Shown: one piece after another, positions 34,983 through 43,854 of the stretch
Position numbering within the stretch: the first letter of the stretch is position 1
Layout: every line of letters begins with the position of its first letter
Origin: Paenibacillus sp. LHD-38
GTDB taxonomy: Bacteria > Bacillota > Bacilli > Paenibacillales > Paenibacillaceae
Reading direction: 5' to 3'
Length of the DNA stretch: 64,000 bases
Assembly: GCF_031157315.1 (NCBI RefSeq)
Contig: NZ_JAVIFU010000007.1
Coordinates: 176,090-240,089 of the forward strand
The notes under the pieces: model-generated
The model's input: the letters and a program-made list of their open reading frames with translations, nothing else
What the model was told of the DNA's origin: nothing
Database searches by the model: none
Position numbers and translations under genes: made by a program

Positions 34983-35017
34983 AAAACCGAGGTACTTCGC
35001 GTACAGCGGTTTTTTTG
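34983..35017 (+). terminator. Terminator after YesM gene
   Basis: AAAACCG (34983-34989) pairs with CGGTTTT (35007-35013) with an inner GTAC/GTAC stem and following T-run. It separates the regulator operon from the transporter operon. Confidence 0.75.
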
Positions 35018-35080
35018 TATTGTCGATAAAGGAAGATGGAACACTAGAAAGTGCTACAGAAAAGAAAAATGTTGCATATA

Positions 35081-35097
35081 CGCTATTCGTGATAGCG
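35081..35097. promoter_or_regulatory. Inverted repeat upstream of the mannan SBP gene
   Basis: CGCTATTCGTGATAGCG has 6-bp arms around TCGTG, about 40 bp before the SBP start and close to AT-rich -10-like sequence (TACAAT at 35100). A candidate activator or repressor site; no convincing -35 is visible. Confidence 0.4.
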
Positions 35098-35137
35098 CAT
35101 ACAATTTAATTATAAATAAGCAAAGGAGCTAATAAAC

Positions 35138-36772
35138 ATGGGGAAAAGCAAGAAATTCGCAGTGATATTGATAACTTGTGTAAGTTTGCTAGTGGCCAGT
35201 GGTTGTAATAGTGCAAAGAATGGGGGCAATGAAACAGTAAATCCGGTCAATGAAAATGATTATAATCCTTACGGGAAATATGAAACGCCTGTCGAATTTA
35301 CGATTGGCCGACATACAAATCATGTGAATAATTTGCCGGAGGGGGATACCATCGAGGATAACCTAGCTACAAGATATGTGGAAAGCAGGGTGAATGTAAA
35401 AGCGAAGGTCGCCTGGGAGACAGATGATATGGGTCAGAAATTATCCCTTTCGATGACTACCGGTGATTTGCCTGATGTTATGTTGGTCAACCGGGAAATT
35501 TTCAATCAATTGGTAGATAATGATCTGATTGCCGATTTGACTGAGGTCTATGAAAAAACAGCATCCGATGGAATTAAGAAAATTTATGATTCTTATAGCA
35601 GTTTATTATTGGATCAAGTGAAGGTCGACGGCAAAATCATGGGACTTCCAATGACGAATATTGGGAATCAGCATCAACTATTGTGGGTGAGAAAAGATTG
35701 GATTGATAAAGTTGGAGCTGAAATACCAAAAAGCTTGGATGATGTCTGGAATTTGGCAAAAACCTTTGTAGAAAAAGACGCTTCAGGAACGGGGAAAACA
35801 GTAGGATTTGTCATGGATCAGAATGCCATGAATTTCACGCCTGTTTTTGCAGCACATCAAGCATTTCCTGCGCAATGGATTACGGGTAAAGATGGACAAG
35901 TCGTATACGGGTCAGTTCAGCCGGAAATGAAAGCAGCGTTAGCAGATTTGAGTGAGCATTACAAAGAGGGAATTATAGATAAACAATTTGCAGTAAGATC
36001 GAACGAAGAAAAAGAAGCTCTGGTGATTAACGGTCAAGTAGGCATGCTATTTAATCCTTGGTGGATCGGTTATACAAACTATAAGGATTTCATTAAAAAA
36101 GATCCGAATGCCGAGTGGGTAGCGGTTTCTGCTCCTGTTGATGCCAATGGGAAATTTAAGACGATTCGCCAAGACCCAATTGGCGGCGGGATCGTCGTCG
36201 TGAAAAAAGGATTTAAGCATCCGGAAGCGATTATGAAATCTATTAATTTAACAACAGACTTCTTATATTCCATGACCGATGATGCCGTGCAATACAAAAA
36301 AGAGCATTCGGATGAATTGTTAACAGATAAAAGCAGATGGAATAACGATCCTACTCAAATTCCTATGCAAGTCGATTATGACGATGTATTAAAGCGTTAC
36401 TATGAAGACATTATGGAAACAGATAAATCTGGAGATGAAACCGCGATCCAGGAAGATCGAATTGTGTCCTATCGTGCTTATCAGGAGTTTAAAGAAAAGG
36501 GAAATAGTATTGATGTAAATACTTACGGAGAATATCTATCCCGTATTGAGGGCCAGCGAGAAGCAAATAATGAGAACCTTGAAGTAATTCCTGGCGGTTT
36601 TTATGGAACAACCGAAACGATGAAAATGAAGTGGGCTAATCTTCAAAAAATGGAAGAAGAAGTGATTCTAAAAATTATTATGGGTGAAGCGAAGATAGAA
36701 GAGTTTGATAAGTTTGTTGAGACGTGGCATCGCACAGGCGGAGATGAAATTGCCAAAGAGATAAATCAATAG
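35138..36772 (+). CDS. ABC transporter solute-binding lipoprotein, LplA type
   Basis: This 544-residue lipoprotein has signal MGKSKKFAVILITCVSLLVA and lipobox ASGC. The long SBP form contains PVEFTIGRHTNHVNNLPEGD, LLWVRKDWIDKVGAEIPKSL and GGFYGTTETMKMKWANLQKM, as in the LplA/YtcQ group that works with LplB/LplC permeases. AAAGGAG precedes the ATG. The operon continues with two permeases, GH125 and probably GH76, so the ligand should be an alpha-mannan oligosaccharide. That assignment comes from the enzymes, not from pocket residues. Confidence 0.93.
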   Translation: MGKSKKFAVILITCVSLLVASGCNSAKNGGNETVNPVNENDYNPYGKYETPVEFTIGRHTNHVNNLPEGDTIEDNLATRYVESRVNVKAKVAWETDDMGQKLSLSMTTGDLPDVMLVNREIFNQLVDNDLIADLTEVYEKTASDGIKKIYDSYSSLLLDQVKVDGKIMGLPMTNIGNQHQLLWVRKDWIDKVGAEIPKSLDDVWNLAKTFVEKDASGTGKTVGFVMDQNAMNFTPVFAAHQAFPAQWITGKDGQVVYGSVQPEMKAALADLSEHYKEGIIDKQFAVRSNEEKEALVINGQVGMLFNPWWIGYTNYKDFIKKDPNAEWVAVSAPVDANGKFKTIRQDPIGGGIVVVKKGFKHPEAIMKSINLTTDFLYSMTDDAVQYKKEHSDELLTDKSRWNNDPTQIPMQVDYDDVLKRYYEDIMETDKSGDETAIQEDRIVSYRAYQEFKEKGNSIDVNTYGEYLSRIEGQREANNENLEVIPGGFYGTTETMKMKWANLQKMEEEVILKIIMGEAKIEEFDKFVETWHRTGGDEIAKEINQ

Positions 36773-36781
36773 GAAGCAGCA

Positions 36782-36806
36782 TCAGGTGGAGTCATCCTCC
36801 ACCTGA
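36782..36806. repeat. Intercistronic hairpin between SBP and LplB-type permease
   Basis: TCAGGTGGAG (36782-36791) and CTCCACCTGA (36797-36806), a perfect 10-bp stem with loop TCATC, right after the SBP stop and followed by ACATTTTCG. It could attenuate downstream expression or protect the SBP message. Confidence 0.7.
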
Positions 36807-36868
36807 ACATTTTCGTTTAGCTGAAGCAAGCAAGTTCACTATTTTAGATATAAGGATGTGATGCGAAA

Positions 36869-37819
36869 ATGGCGCAAGTGGATATGAGTGTAACTAGAGA
36901 GAGAAAGACCCTCAAAAACACACCTAAAAAACGGAACTGGTCTAACGGTATCGTCTATCATTTCATGCTGTTGCCCGGAATGGTCATGCTGTTTATTTTT
37001 TCGATTGTTCCCATGTTTGGAGCCGTAATGGCCTTTCAAAGATTCATTCCCGCGAAAGGGATATGGGGTTCCGATTGGGTGGGCATTGCCAATTTCACCT
37101 ATATGTTTCAACTGCCGGACAGTAAGCAAATTTTTATTAATACGATTGTAATTGCGATAGGAAAAATTTTACTAGGCTTACTGGTACCTATTGTTTTTGC
37201 CCTGTTATTGAATGAAGTAAGGCTTAAAGTCTTCAAGAGTACGGTTCAAACCATTGTATATTTACCGCATTTTATGTCATGGGTTGTCTTAGGCACCATG
37301 TTGTCCATGATTTTTTCATACGATGGCATGGTAAACGGTTTACTTGATTTTTTAGGTCTGGAACGAGTTATGTTTTTGGCAAGCAATACATGGTTTAGAC
37401 CCCTGCTTATTTTAACGGATACGTGGAAGGAGTTTGGTTACGGGACTATTATTTATTTGGCTGCCTTAACGGCAATTAATCCGGCTTTATATGAATCGGC
37501 GGCGCTTGACGGCGCTAATCGCTGGAAACAGATAAGAAGCATAACGCTGCCAGGCATCTTTCCAACCATCGTTTTACTAGGCACCTTGAGTCTGGGAAAT
37601 GTATTGAATGCAGGGTTTGACCAGGTATTCAATCTATATAATCCGTTGGTATATGAAACAGGGGATATCATCGATACCTTTGTATACCGTATGGGTCTGA
37701 TCAATATGCAGTATTCGTTTGCCACAGCCATTGGATTAATGAAATCTGTCATCAGTTTTGTTTTAATTATTCTCTCCTATAAGTTAGCTGCAAAATACGC
37801 CGGGTATAAGATTTTTTAG
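36869..37819 (+). CDS. ABC transporter permease, LplB type
   Basis: This 316-residue polysaccharide-type permease has the opening IVYHFMLLPGMVMLFIFSIV, the family segment PMFGAVMAFQRFIPAKGIWG and the EAA loop ESAALDGANRWKQIRSITLP. It resembles LplB/YtcP-group permeases that partner long SBPs like the one upstream. It is encoded 97 bp after the SBP, with the hairpin between, and 9 bp before the LplC-type gene. The message is markedly AT-rich compared with region B genes. Confidence 0.93.
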   Translation: MAQVDMSVTRERKTLKNTPKKRNWSNGIVYHFMLLPGMVMLFIFSIVPMFGAVMAFQRFIPAKGIWGSDWVGIANFTYMFQLPDSKQIFINTIVIAIGKILLGLLVPIVFALLLNEVRLKVFKSTVQTIVYLPHFMSWVVLGTMLSMIFSYDGMVNGLLDFLGLERVMFLASNTWFRPLLILTDTWKEFGYGTIIYLAALTAINPALYESAALDGANRWKQIRSITLPGIFPTIVLLGTLSLGNVLNAGFDQVFNLYNPLVYETGDIIDTFVYRMGLINMQYSFATAIGLMKSVISFVLIILSYKLAAKYAGYKIF

Positions 37820-37828
37820 GAGGTAAAC

Positions 37829-38716
37829 ATGGTACAATCCAAAGCCCTGGGGTCCAGGTTTGTAAATATATTGATCATAACAGCATTGTTAATGATCACT
37901 TTTCTTTCAGTCGTTCCGTTGGTTAATACGATCGTGATTTCGATCAGCAGCAGTACAGCCGTGAATGCAGGAGAGGTTTATTTTCTCCCCGTAGATATTA
38001 ATTTCTCCTCCTACGAAAAGATATTAAATGATACGAAATTTTGGAAGGCATTTCTCGTCTCGGTTGAGCGGGTTGTTCTTGGAGTCAGCCTGAATATGAT
38101 TCTGACCATATTAATGGCATATCCGCTATCCAGAAGTATCAAGCATTTCAAATCCAGAAATATATACATGTGGGTTATCCTATTTACGATGTTATTTAGC
38201 GGCGGTATTGTTCCTTGGTTTATGGTCATAAGTAACCTGGGGTTGATTAATTCCATCTGGGCTTTAGTATTACCCGGAGCCGTCCCCGTATTTAATGTCA
38301 TATTGCTGATGAATTTTTTTAAAGGAATTCCTAAGGAGCTGGAAGAGGCCGCATTTATGGATGGAGCGGGCCCGCTCAAAATATTAACTCATATTTATCT
38401 TCCTGTTTCATTGCCAAGCTTAGCTACCATTGCCTTATTTTCCATTGTAGGCCATTGGAATAATTTCTTTGACGGAATTATTTTAATAAACGATAGTGAG
38501 AAAATTCCTCTGCAGACCTATCTTCAGCAGCTCAGCCTGACGCGGGACCAAATACAGAATCTTACGGTCGAGCAGCTTAAGGAGTTTAATAAGGTATCTA
38601 ATGTCACCTTGAACTCGGCAAAAATTCTAGTGTCTATGATTCCTATTTTATTAATCTATCCTTTCTTGCAGCGGTATCTTATTCACGGAATCGTCTTAGG
38701 ATCGGTAAAGGAATAG
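37829..38716 (+). CDS. ABC transporter permease, LplC type
   Basis: This 295-residue partner of the LplB-type permease has NTIVISISSSTAVNAGEVYF after the first helix and EEAAFMDGAGPLKILTHIYL as EAA loop, and ends with the LplC-like tail QRYLIHGIVLGSVKE. AGGAGG precedes its start. With the LplB-type subunit it should form the channel for alpha-mannan oligosaccharides. A distant MsmX-like ATPase is needed, since none is encoded here. Confidence 0.93.
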   Translation: MVQSKALGSRFVNILIITALLMITFLSVVPLVNTIVISISSSTAVNAGEVYFLPVDINFSSYEKILNDTKFWKAFLVSVERVVLGVSLNMILTILMAYPLSRSIKHFKSRNIYMWVILFTMLFSGGIVPWFMVISNLGLINSIWALVLPGAVPVFNVILLMNFFKGIPKELEEAAFMDGAGPLKILTHIYLPVSLPSLATIALFSIVGHWNNFFDGIILINDSEKIPLQTYLQQLSLTRDQIQNLTVEQLKEFNKVSNVTLNSAKILVSMIPILLIYPFLQRYLIHGIVLGSVKE

Positions 38717-38766
38717 TTAAAAACGAAGTTACAAAAGCCTCAATAATACATTTCAGGAGAATGATA

Positions 38767-40050
38767 ATGCAAAACAATACGGAAGAAAAGATTATTCAAT
38801 ACGTTAGCGAAAGAATGTCCGACCGGCCTAAAATCATTCAGATGTTCAAAAGCTGCTATCAGAATACGCTGGAAACGACCATTCGCCGGCATGATGAGGA
38901 TGGGACGGTATTCATGCTGACCGGAGATATTCCGGCCATGTGGCTGAGAGATTCTGTGAACCAGCTTAGGCCTTATTTAATGCTGGCGGCACAGGATACC
39001 GACCTGAAGAAAATAATCGAAGGGGTATTGAAAACCCAATATCAATCGATTTTAAGAGATCCATATGCCAATGCGTTTAATGAGTATGATAATGCTAAAG
39101 GGCATCAAAATGATAAGACTGAAATGTCAGGATGGATCTGGGAAAGAAAATATGAAATAGATTCATTGTGTTATCCTATTCAATTAGCTTATTTATATTG
39201 GAAAAACACAGGCGAAACGGGACACTTTACTCCCGATTTTGAAACAGCGGTTCGGTTAGTTTTGAAAGTCTGGCGGACCGAGCAATATCATATGGAACAT
39301 TCAACCTACACCTTTGAACGAGAAAATTGTCCTGCCACGGACACTTTGGATAGAAATGGAAAGGGGAGTGAGGTGGCGTATACAGGGATGACCTGGTCGG
39401 GATTCCGGCCAAGTGATGATGCCTGCAAGTATGGTTATTTGGTGCCTTCGAATATGTTCGCCGTGGTGGTGTTGAAGTACTTGGAGGAAATTAATGATTT
39501 GTTCATTCATGATCAGAGCCTGGGTCAAGAGATCATGTCCATTCGAAAAGATATCGAGCAAGGCATCGAACATTTTGCTGTCGTTAACGATGAAGAATTC
39601 GGCCCGGTTTATGCCTACGAGGTCGATGGATTAGGACAGGTCAACATCATGGACGATGCGAATGTACCAAGTTTGCTTTCACTCCCATATCTTGATTACT
39701 GCAAAAAAGACGATTCGATTTATCTAAATACAAGAAAGATGATTCTCAGCCAAAGAAACCCTTATTATTATGAAGGCAAGTATGCCAAGGGGATCGGCAG
39801 CCCGCACACACCGGAACATTACATTTGGCATATCGCTCTATCCATCCAAGGAATGACCGCTATCGATGAATCAGAGCAGAACGAAATACTGGATATGTTT
39901 GAACGTACAGACGCGGGCACAGGTTTGGTTCATGAAGGATTTCATAAAGATAATCCGGGCGAATTTACAAGAGAATGGTTTTCTTGGTCTAATGCCATGT
40001 TCGTTGAATTTATATTAAGTGTATGCGGGCTGGAAATCAGAAAGTCATAA
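38767..40050 (+). CDS. GH125 exo-alpha-1,6-mannosidase
   Basis: This 427-residue enzyme of the GH125 family releases mannose from alpha-1,6-linked mannosides. Family sequence is plain: FMLTGDIPAMWLRDSVNQLR, EMSGWIWERKYEIDSLCYPI, GMTWSGFRPSDDACKYGYLV. The Asp pair 217-218 in RPSDDA and Glu390 in LVHEGFH fit the known acid and base of the family. There is no signal peptide. ATG 38767 has a 7-base spacing to AGGAG, better than ATG 38761. It is in operon with the LplB/LplC permeases, so it should trim imported mannan oligomers in the cytoplasm. Confidence 0.95.
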   Translation: MQNNTEEKIIQYVSERMSDRPKIIQMFKSCYQNTLETTIRRHDEDGTVFMLTGDIPAMWLRDSVNQLRPYLMLAAQDTDLKKIIEGVLKTQYQSILRDPYANAFNEYDNAKGHQNDKTEMSGWIWERKYEIDSLCYPIQLAYLYWKNTGETGHFTPDFETAVRLVLKVWRTEQYHMEHSTYTFERENCPATDTLDRNGKGSEVAYTGMTWSGFRPSDDACKYGYLVPSNMFAVVVLKYLEEINDLFIHDQSLGQEIMSIRKDIEQGIEHFAVVNDEEFGPVYAYEVDGLGQVNIMDDANVPSLLSLPYLDYCKKDDSIYLNTRKMILSQRNPYYYEGKYAKGIGSPHTPEHYIWHIALSIQGMTAIDESEQNEILDMFERTDAGTGLVHEGFHKDNPGEFTREWFSWSNAMFVEFILSVCGLEIRKS

Positions 40051-40093
40051 TTAAATGATATGTTAATATATCAATTGGCTTCGAAATTGTATA

Positions 40094-40142
40094 TTGACAT
40101 TAGATTAGTATGAATATTATAGTGTTAATGAAAGCGCTTTAT
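40094..40142 (+). promoter_or_regulatory. Promoter and cre-like site of the GH76 gene
   Basis: TTGACA (40094-40099), an 18-bp spacer and TATAGT (40118-40123). TGAAAGCGCTTTAT (40129-40142) at the expected start of transcription matches 12 of 14 cre positions. The leader to the ATG would be about 240 bases. In it, AGCTCCG (40187-40193) can pair with CGGAG at 40168 or CGGAGCT at 40211. Confidence 0.65.
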
Positions 40143-40367
40143 AGCGAATATGCTCGCTGCGGTCATACGGAGAGACTTGGCTTGTAAGCTCCGCGTGATT
40201 TGGTGCAAAACGGAGCTGGAACGGGGATGATGTACGAAGGTTCTCAGTAGGACGATCACCCGGCATTCCATATTCTTATTCAACAAGTACATTTCTTGAC
40301 GCGTTGGGCAGTGTATATCGAACCGACCTGATAAAACTCATATTGAAATGGAGGTAATATTACGATT

Positions 40368-43300
40368 ATGGCACTGAAAAAAACGAAACCATCTGCGTTA
40401 TTAGTGTTATCTTTGGCATTTTCCTTAATTTTCGCTTCACTGTCTTCCATTGGAAGTACAAAAGCATATGCATTTACTTCATCGGATGCGGACACTGCTA
40501 TGGAGGCATTTAACGCAAAGTTTTGGGATAGCGAGTCAAAGTATTTTTGGACAAATTCCAACCATGGCGACAGCTATCAAGGCTTCTGGGTGGAAGCAGA
40601 GCTTTGGGAGATGGTAATGGATGCATATGTTCATACTTCAAATCCTACCTTGAAAGCAAAGCTTAGAACTCAGATTGACGATATATTCGATGGTACAGTA
40701 GCTAAGTATGGAGATGACTGGACAAACAATCATTTTAATGATGACATCATGTGGTGGGCAATGGCGTCCGCAAGAGCTTATGAAATAACGAAAGATCAAA
40801 AATATTTGGATAAAGCTAAATATTATTTTGATTTTGTATACGATACGCAATGGGATGACAACTTTGCAAACGGCGGCATCTGGTGGATGAATAGTGAGCA
40901 TAACACAAAAAATTCCTGCATTAATTTCCCGGCAGCACAAGCAGCTGTTTTTATGTATAACATTACTGGGGATGACCATTATCTAGATGCAGCTACCCGT
41001 ATTTACAAATGGGGCAAGACGATGCTTACGGATGGCAATGGCAAAGTATTTGACCGTATAGAGCTTGAAAGAGGTGCTGTCCCTGATGCCACGCATTACA
41101 ACCAGGGTACTTTCATTGGTGCAGCAGTAGGATTGTATCAAATAACAGGAAGTACCGTTTATCTTGATGATGCAGTGAAAGCCGCTAATTTCACCAAAAA
41201 TCATTTAGTTGACGCAAACCAGTTGTTGAACTATGAAGGGCCGAACGGGGATTTAAAGGGCGGTAAAACGATACTAATCCGTAATATGGCTTATCTTCAA
41301 GATGCTTTAAATGAGAGAAGCGAAAGTGCATATAAGCAGGTTAGTGAACAATTAAACTACTGGCTTGCCTTCAATGCGCAAATGGCATGGAACAATAGAA
41401 ATGCTGACAATATCATAGATGGAAACTGGGCAGGGCAGCTGCATGCCGGAACCTATGATTCTTGGTCAGCATCCAGTGCTGTTGAAGCGCTGACTGTTCT
41501 AGAATCACAAGATGTGGCTATCCAATATGCGGTTAAAGATCCTTACAAAAAAATAGAAGCGGAAAAGTATAATATCGGTACGGGATTCGTTATGGAGGAC
41601 AGCACGGAGGGATCCAAGCAATTGGGAGGCATTCAGCCCGGAATGTATGCGGCTTATAAGAATGTCGATTTTGGATCTACCGGTGCAGTTGGATTTATTG
41701 CTAGAGCTGCAAGCGGAACAGGCGGGGGGAATATCGAAGTAAGGCTCGATTCCCTGGATGGCCCTAAAGTCGGCACCTTGAACGTACAAGGAACAGGCGG
41801 ATGGAATAATTATACGGATGCCGTTACGGTTCTTAAGGATGATCAAGGAAACCCAAGTGTTGTAACAGGAAGACATGATGTATATCTGTCCTTCACAAAA
41901 ACAAACGATCAATATTTATTTAACTTAAACTGGTTTAAATTCACCGCAACCGATCCAACGAAAACAGATGCATACGCAAGACTTAAGGCTGGAAATTTCG
42001 ACAGCAGTTCAGGCTTAAGTAAAAATGAGGAAGGCGGATTTTTAGAAGGCATTCATAACAACGCTTATGCCTCTTATAAAGGAATTGACTTTGGAACAGG
42101 CGCCGCTGGTGTGACCGTTCATGTAACAAGCGGTAATCAAGGCGGCACGATTGAAGTTAAGCTGGACAGTCTGGACGGACCAACGGTAGGCACAATTGGA
42201 ATTCCGGCTTTAGGAGATTCGGATAACTGGGTGGACATCATGTCTAACATAGATGATACCAAAGCAGTAGGTATCCATGATCTATATCTCGTTTTCCGCG
42301 GGGCGAATGAAAGCGACTTGCCTATATATTTGGATTGGTTCACTTTTTCAACAGTGAAAGGGCAAGCAAAGGACGCTTATGGCAAGCTTGAGGCTGAGAA
42401 TAATACGAACGGTGTAGGATTCGGTACAGAAAATGGCGGAGGCCAAACCTACCTGGCGGGAATATATGGTCCTAATAAACCATATGCCATGTATAATTAT
42501 ATTGACTTTGGAAGCACAAGCCCATCTAAATTTACCGTTAATGCAGCAACAGACACAGGTGGAGGAACGATTGAAGTAAGAATTGACAGCATGAATGGCC
42601 CTGTTATAGCTACAAGTACGGTTTCAGGAACAGGCGGTTGGCAGAACTTCAAGGTTGTCTCGGCAGATGTTACAACTCCTGTAACGGGTAAGCATATTGT
42701 TTTCCTACTATTTAAAGGAGGAGACTGGTTATATAACTTTGATAAATTCACTTTCGGTGATCCTGCCGTATTTACAAAACCTACTCCCCCTCCTGTACCT
42801 GAAGAGGACCATGTTGCTCCAGGAGAGGTTGAAAATGTTCAGATTATTCGTGGCGATGACAATATGAAATTGTATTGGGATGGTCCATATGCTATCGATG
42901 GTCAAAAGGTGCAAATCTCTTTATTAAACAATGGACAACAGGTTGGAGACGTAAAAGAAGTTAATAGAGGCATACAAACAGCTGTTATATCAGGAATTGA
43001 AAAGAATACAAGCTACACAATCTTAATAAAGACTGTAGATAAGTCAGGAAATGTTTCACAGGGGATAATGATTGATGATAAGGACTTACCTTCATTTTCA
43101 CTTTCTGCAAACGAAAAGGTTTTAAAAGAGGGCGAATCTTTTGAAGATTATATGGCTTTAAACTTCAAAATAAGAGAAAGCTTAGCAGCTATAAAATCTG
43201 CAAAAATCACAATTGACGGAAAGCAATATACGATTGATCCTCAGAAAAAGGACAGTATAGCTATCGATATGGCCGGGAATTTAGGCGATAAGACGGCTAC

Positions 43301-43637
43301 TGTTGCAATAGAGGATTACTCAGGCAACAGGCTTCAGCATACATTTAAATTTAATGTTGCAACTAGTGTAAATTCCATGAAACAATTAATAGCTCGTTTC
43401 AAGGATTCAGGAGAAATAAGTGGAGCGATGACACCACAGCTTATCAATGCTCTTGCTCAGGTTCAACATCAACTTGATAGTGGGAAACGGAATAATGCGA
43501 TTAAACATATGAAGGATTTTATTAAGCACTTAAATAATAAAGCCTTAAGTCATAACGTTAAAGACGGTGCCAAAGCGATTCTGAATTCGGATGCTCAATC
43601 ACTAATAGATATTTGGCAAAATAGCAGTTCAGAATAG
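40368..43637 (+). CDS. Secreted GH76 endo-alpha-1,6-mannanase with three CBM6-like modules
   Basis: This 1089-residue secreted enzyme cleaves the alpha-1,6-mannan backbone. It has signal peptide 1-36 (cut near KAYA), a GH76 (alpha/alpha)6 domain at about 37-390 with the catalytic Asp pair 125-126 in FNDDIMWWAM, the signature of Bacillus circulans Aman6. Then come three CBM6-like modules at about 394-530, 537-665 and 671-805, a fibronectin-III-like domain at about 817-905, an Ig-like stretch and a C-terminal helical FIMAH-like domain from 1005. GGAGG is 13 bases before the ATG, a long spacing. It has its own promoter after the GH125 gene. Products would be taken up by the adjacent LplB/LplC importer. 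Confidence 0.95.
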   Translation: MALKKTKPSALLVLSLAFSLIFASLSSIGSTKAYAFTSSDADTAMEAFNAKFWDSESKYFWTNSNHGDSYQGFWVEAELWEMVMDAYVHTSNPTLKAKLRTQIDDIFDGTVAKYGDDWTNNHFNDDIMWWAMASARAYEITKDQKYLDKAKYYFDFVYDTQWDDNFANGGIWWMNSEHNTKNSCINFPAAQAAVFMYNITGDDHYLDAATRIYKWGKTMLTDGNGKVFDRIELERGAVPDATHYNQGTFIGAAVGLYQITGSTVYLDDAVKAANFTKNHLVDANQLLNYEGPNGDLKGGKTILIRNMAYLQDALNERSESAYKQVSEQLNYWLAFNAQMAWNNRNADNIIDGNWAGQLHAGTYDSWSASSAVEALTVLESQDVAIQYAVKDPYKKIEAEKYNIGTGFVMEDSTEGSKQLGGIQPGMYAAYKNVDFGSTGAVGFIARAASGTGGGNIEVRLDSLDGPKVGTLNVQGTGGWNNYTDAVTVLKDDQGNPSVVTGRHDVYLSFTKTNDQYLFNLNWFKFTATDPTKTDAYARLKAGNFDSSSGLSKNEEGGFLEGIHNNAYASYKGIDFGTGAAGVTVHVTSGNQGGTIEVKLDSLDGPTVGTIGIPALGDSDNWVDIMSNIDDTKAVGIHDLYLVFRGANESDLPIYLDWFTFSTVKGQAKDAYGKLEAENNTNGVGFGTENGGGQTYLAGIYGPNKPYAMYNYIDFGSTSPSKFTVNAATDTGGGTIEVRIDSMNGPVIATSTVSGTGGWQNFKVVSADVTTPVTGKHIVFLLFKGGDWLYNFDKFTFGDPAVFTKPTPPPVPEEDHVAPGEVENVQIIRGDDNMKLYWDGPYAIDGQKVQISLLNNGQQVGDVKEVNRGIQTAVISGIEKNTSYTILIKTVDKSGNVSQGIMIDDKDLPSFSLSANEKVLKEGESFEDYMALNFKIRESLAAIKSAKITIDGKQYTIDPQKKDSIAIDMAGNLGDKTATVAIEDYSGNRLQHTFKFNVATSVNSMKQLIARFKDSGEISGAMTPQLINALAQVQHQLDSGKRNNAIKHMKDFIKHLNNKALSHNVKDGAKAILNSDAQSLIDIWQNSSSE

Positions 43638-43650
43638 ATCTATTTATATG

Positions 43651-43690
43651 AAACAACCTCGCAGCTACTAAAACTGTGAGGTTGTTTTAT
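43651..43690 (+). terminator. Terminator after GH76
   Basis: AAACAACCTCGCAG (43651-43664) pairs with CTGTGAGGTTGTTTT (43674-43688). A strong stem with a T-rich 3' side. Confidence 0.9.
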
Positions 43691-43778
43691 ATATTTCAAG
43701 ATCAGTACCATTCAAGGAAATGTCCTTTTAGTGAAGACACAACATGGCGGTTGGGTGTTTCCTGGCGGCAAGAATCGC

Positions 43779-43809
43779 TTGACTTGGAGTTAACTCCAAG
43801 AAGTAAACT
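43779..43809 (+). promoter_or_regulatory. MerR-type promoter and operator of the aldo/keto reductase gene
   Basis: TTGACT (43779-43784) and TAAACT (43804-43809) are separated by 19 bp. The spacer is filled by the perfect 18-bp palindrome CTTGGAGTTAACTCCAAG (43783-43800). An overlong spacer with a palindrome between the boxes is the hallmark of MerR-family activation by DNA untwisting. No merR gene lies next to it. Confidence 0.85.
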
Positions 43810-43854
43810 ACTTCTGAAGGAAACAATATCTATTTGAAAGAGAGGAACAATGAA

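Noticed and set aside
43700..43778. Remnant of a merR gene upstream of the MerR-type promoter
   Set aside because: Neither strand encodes MerR-like helix-turn-helix residues in this short stretch.
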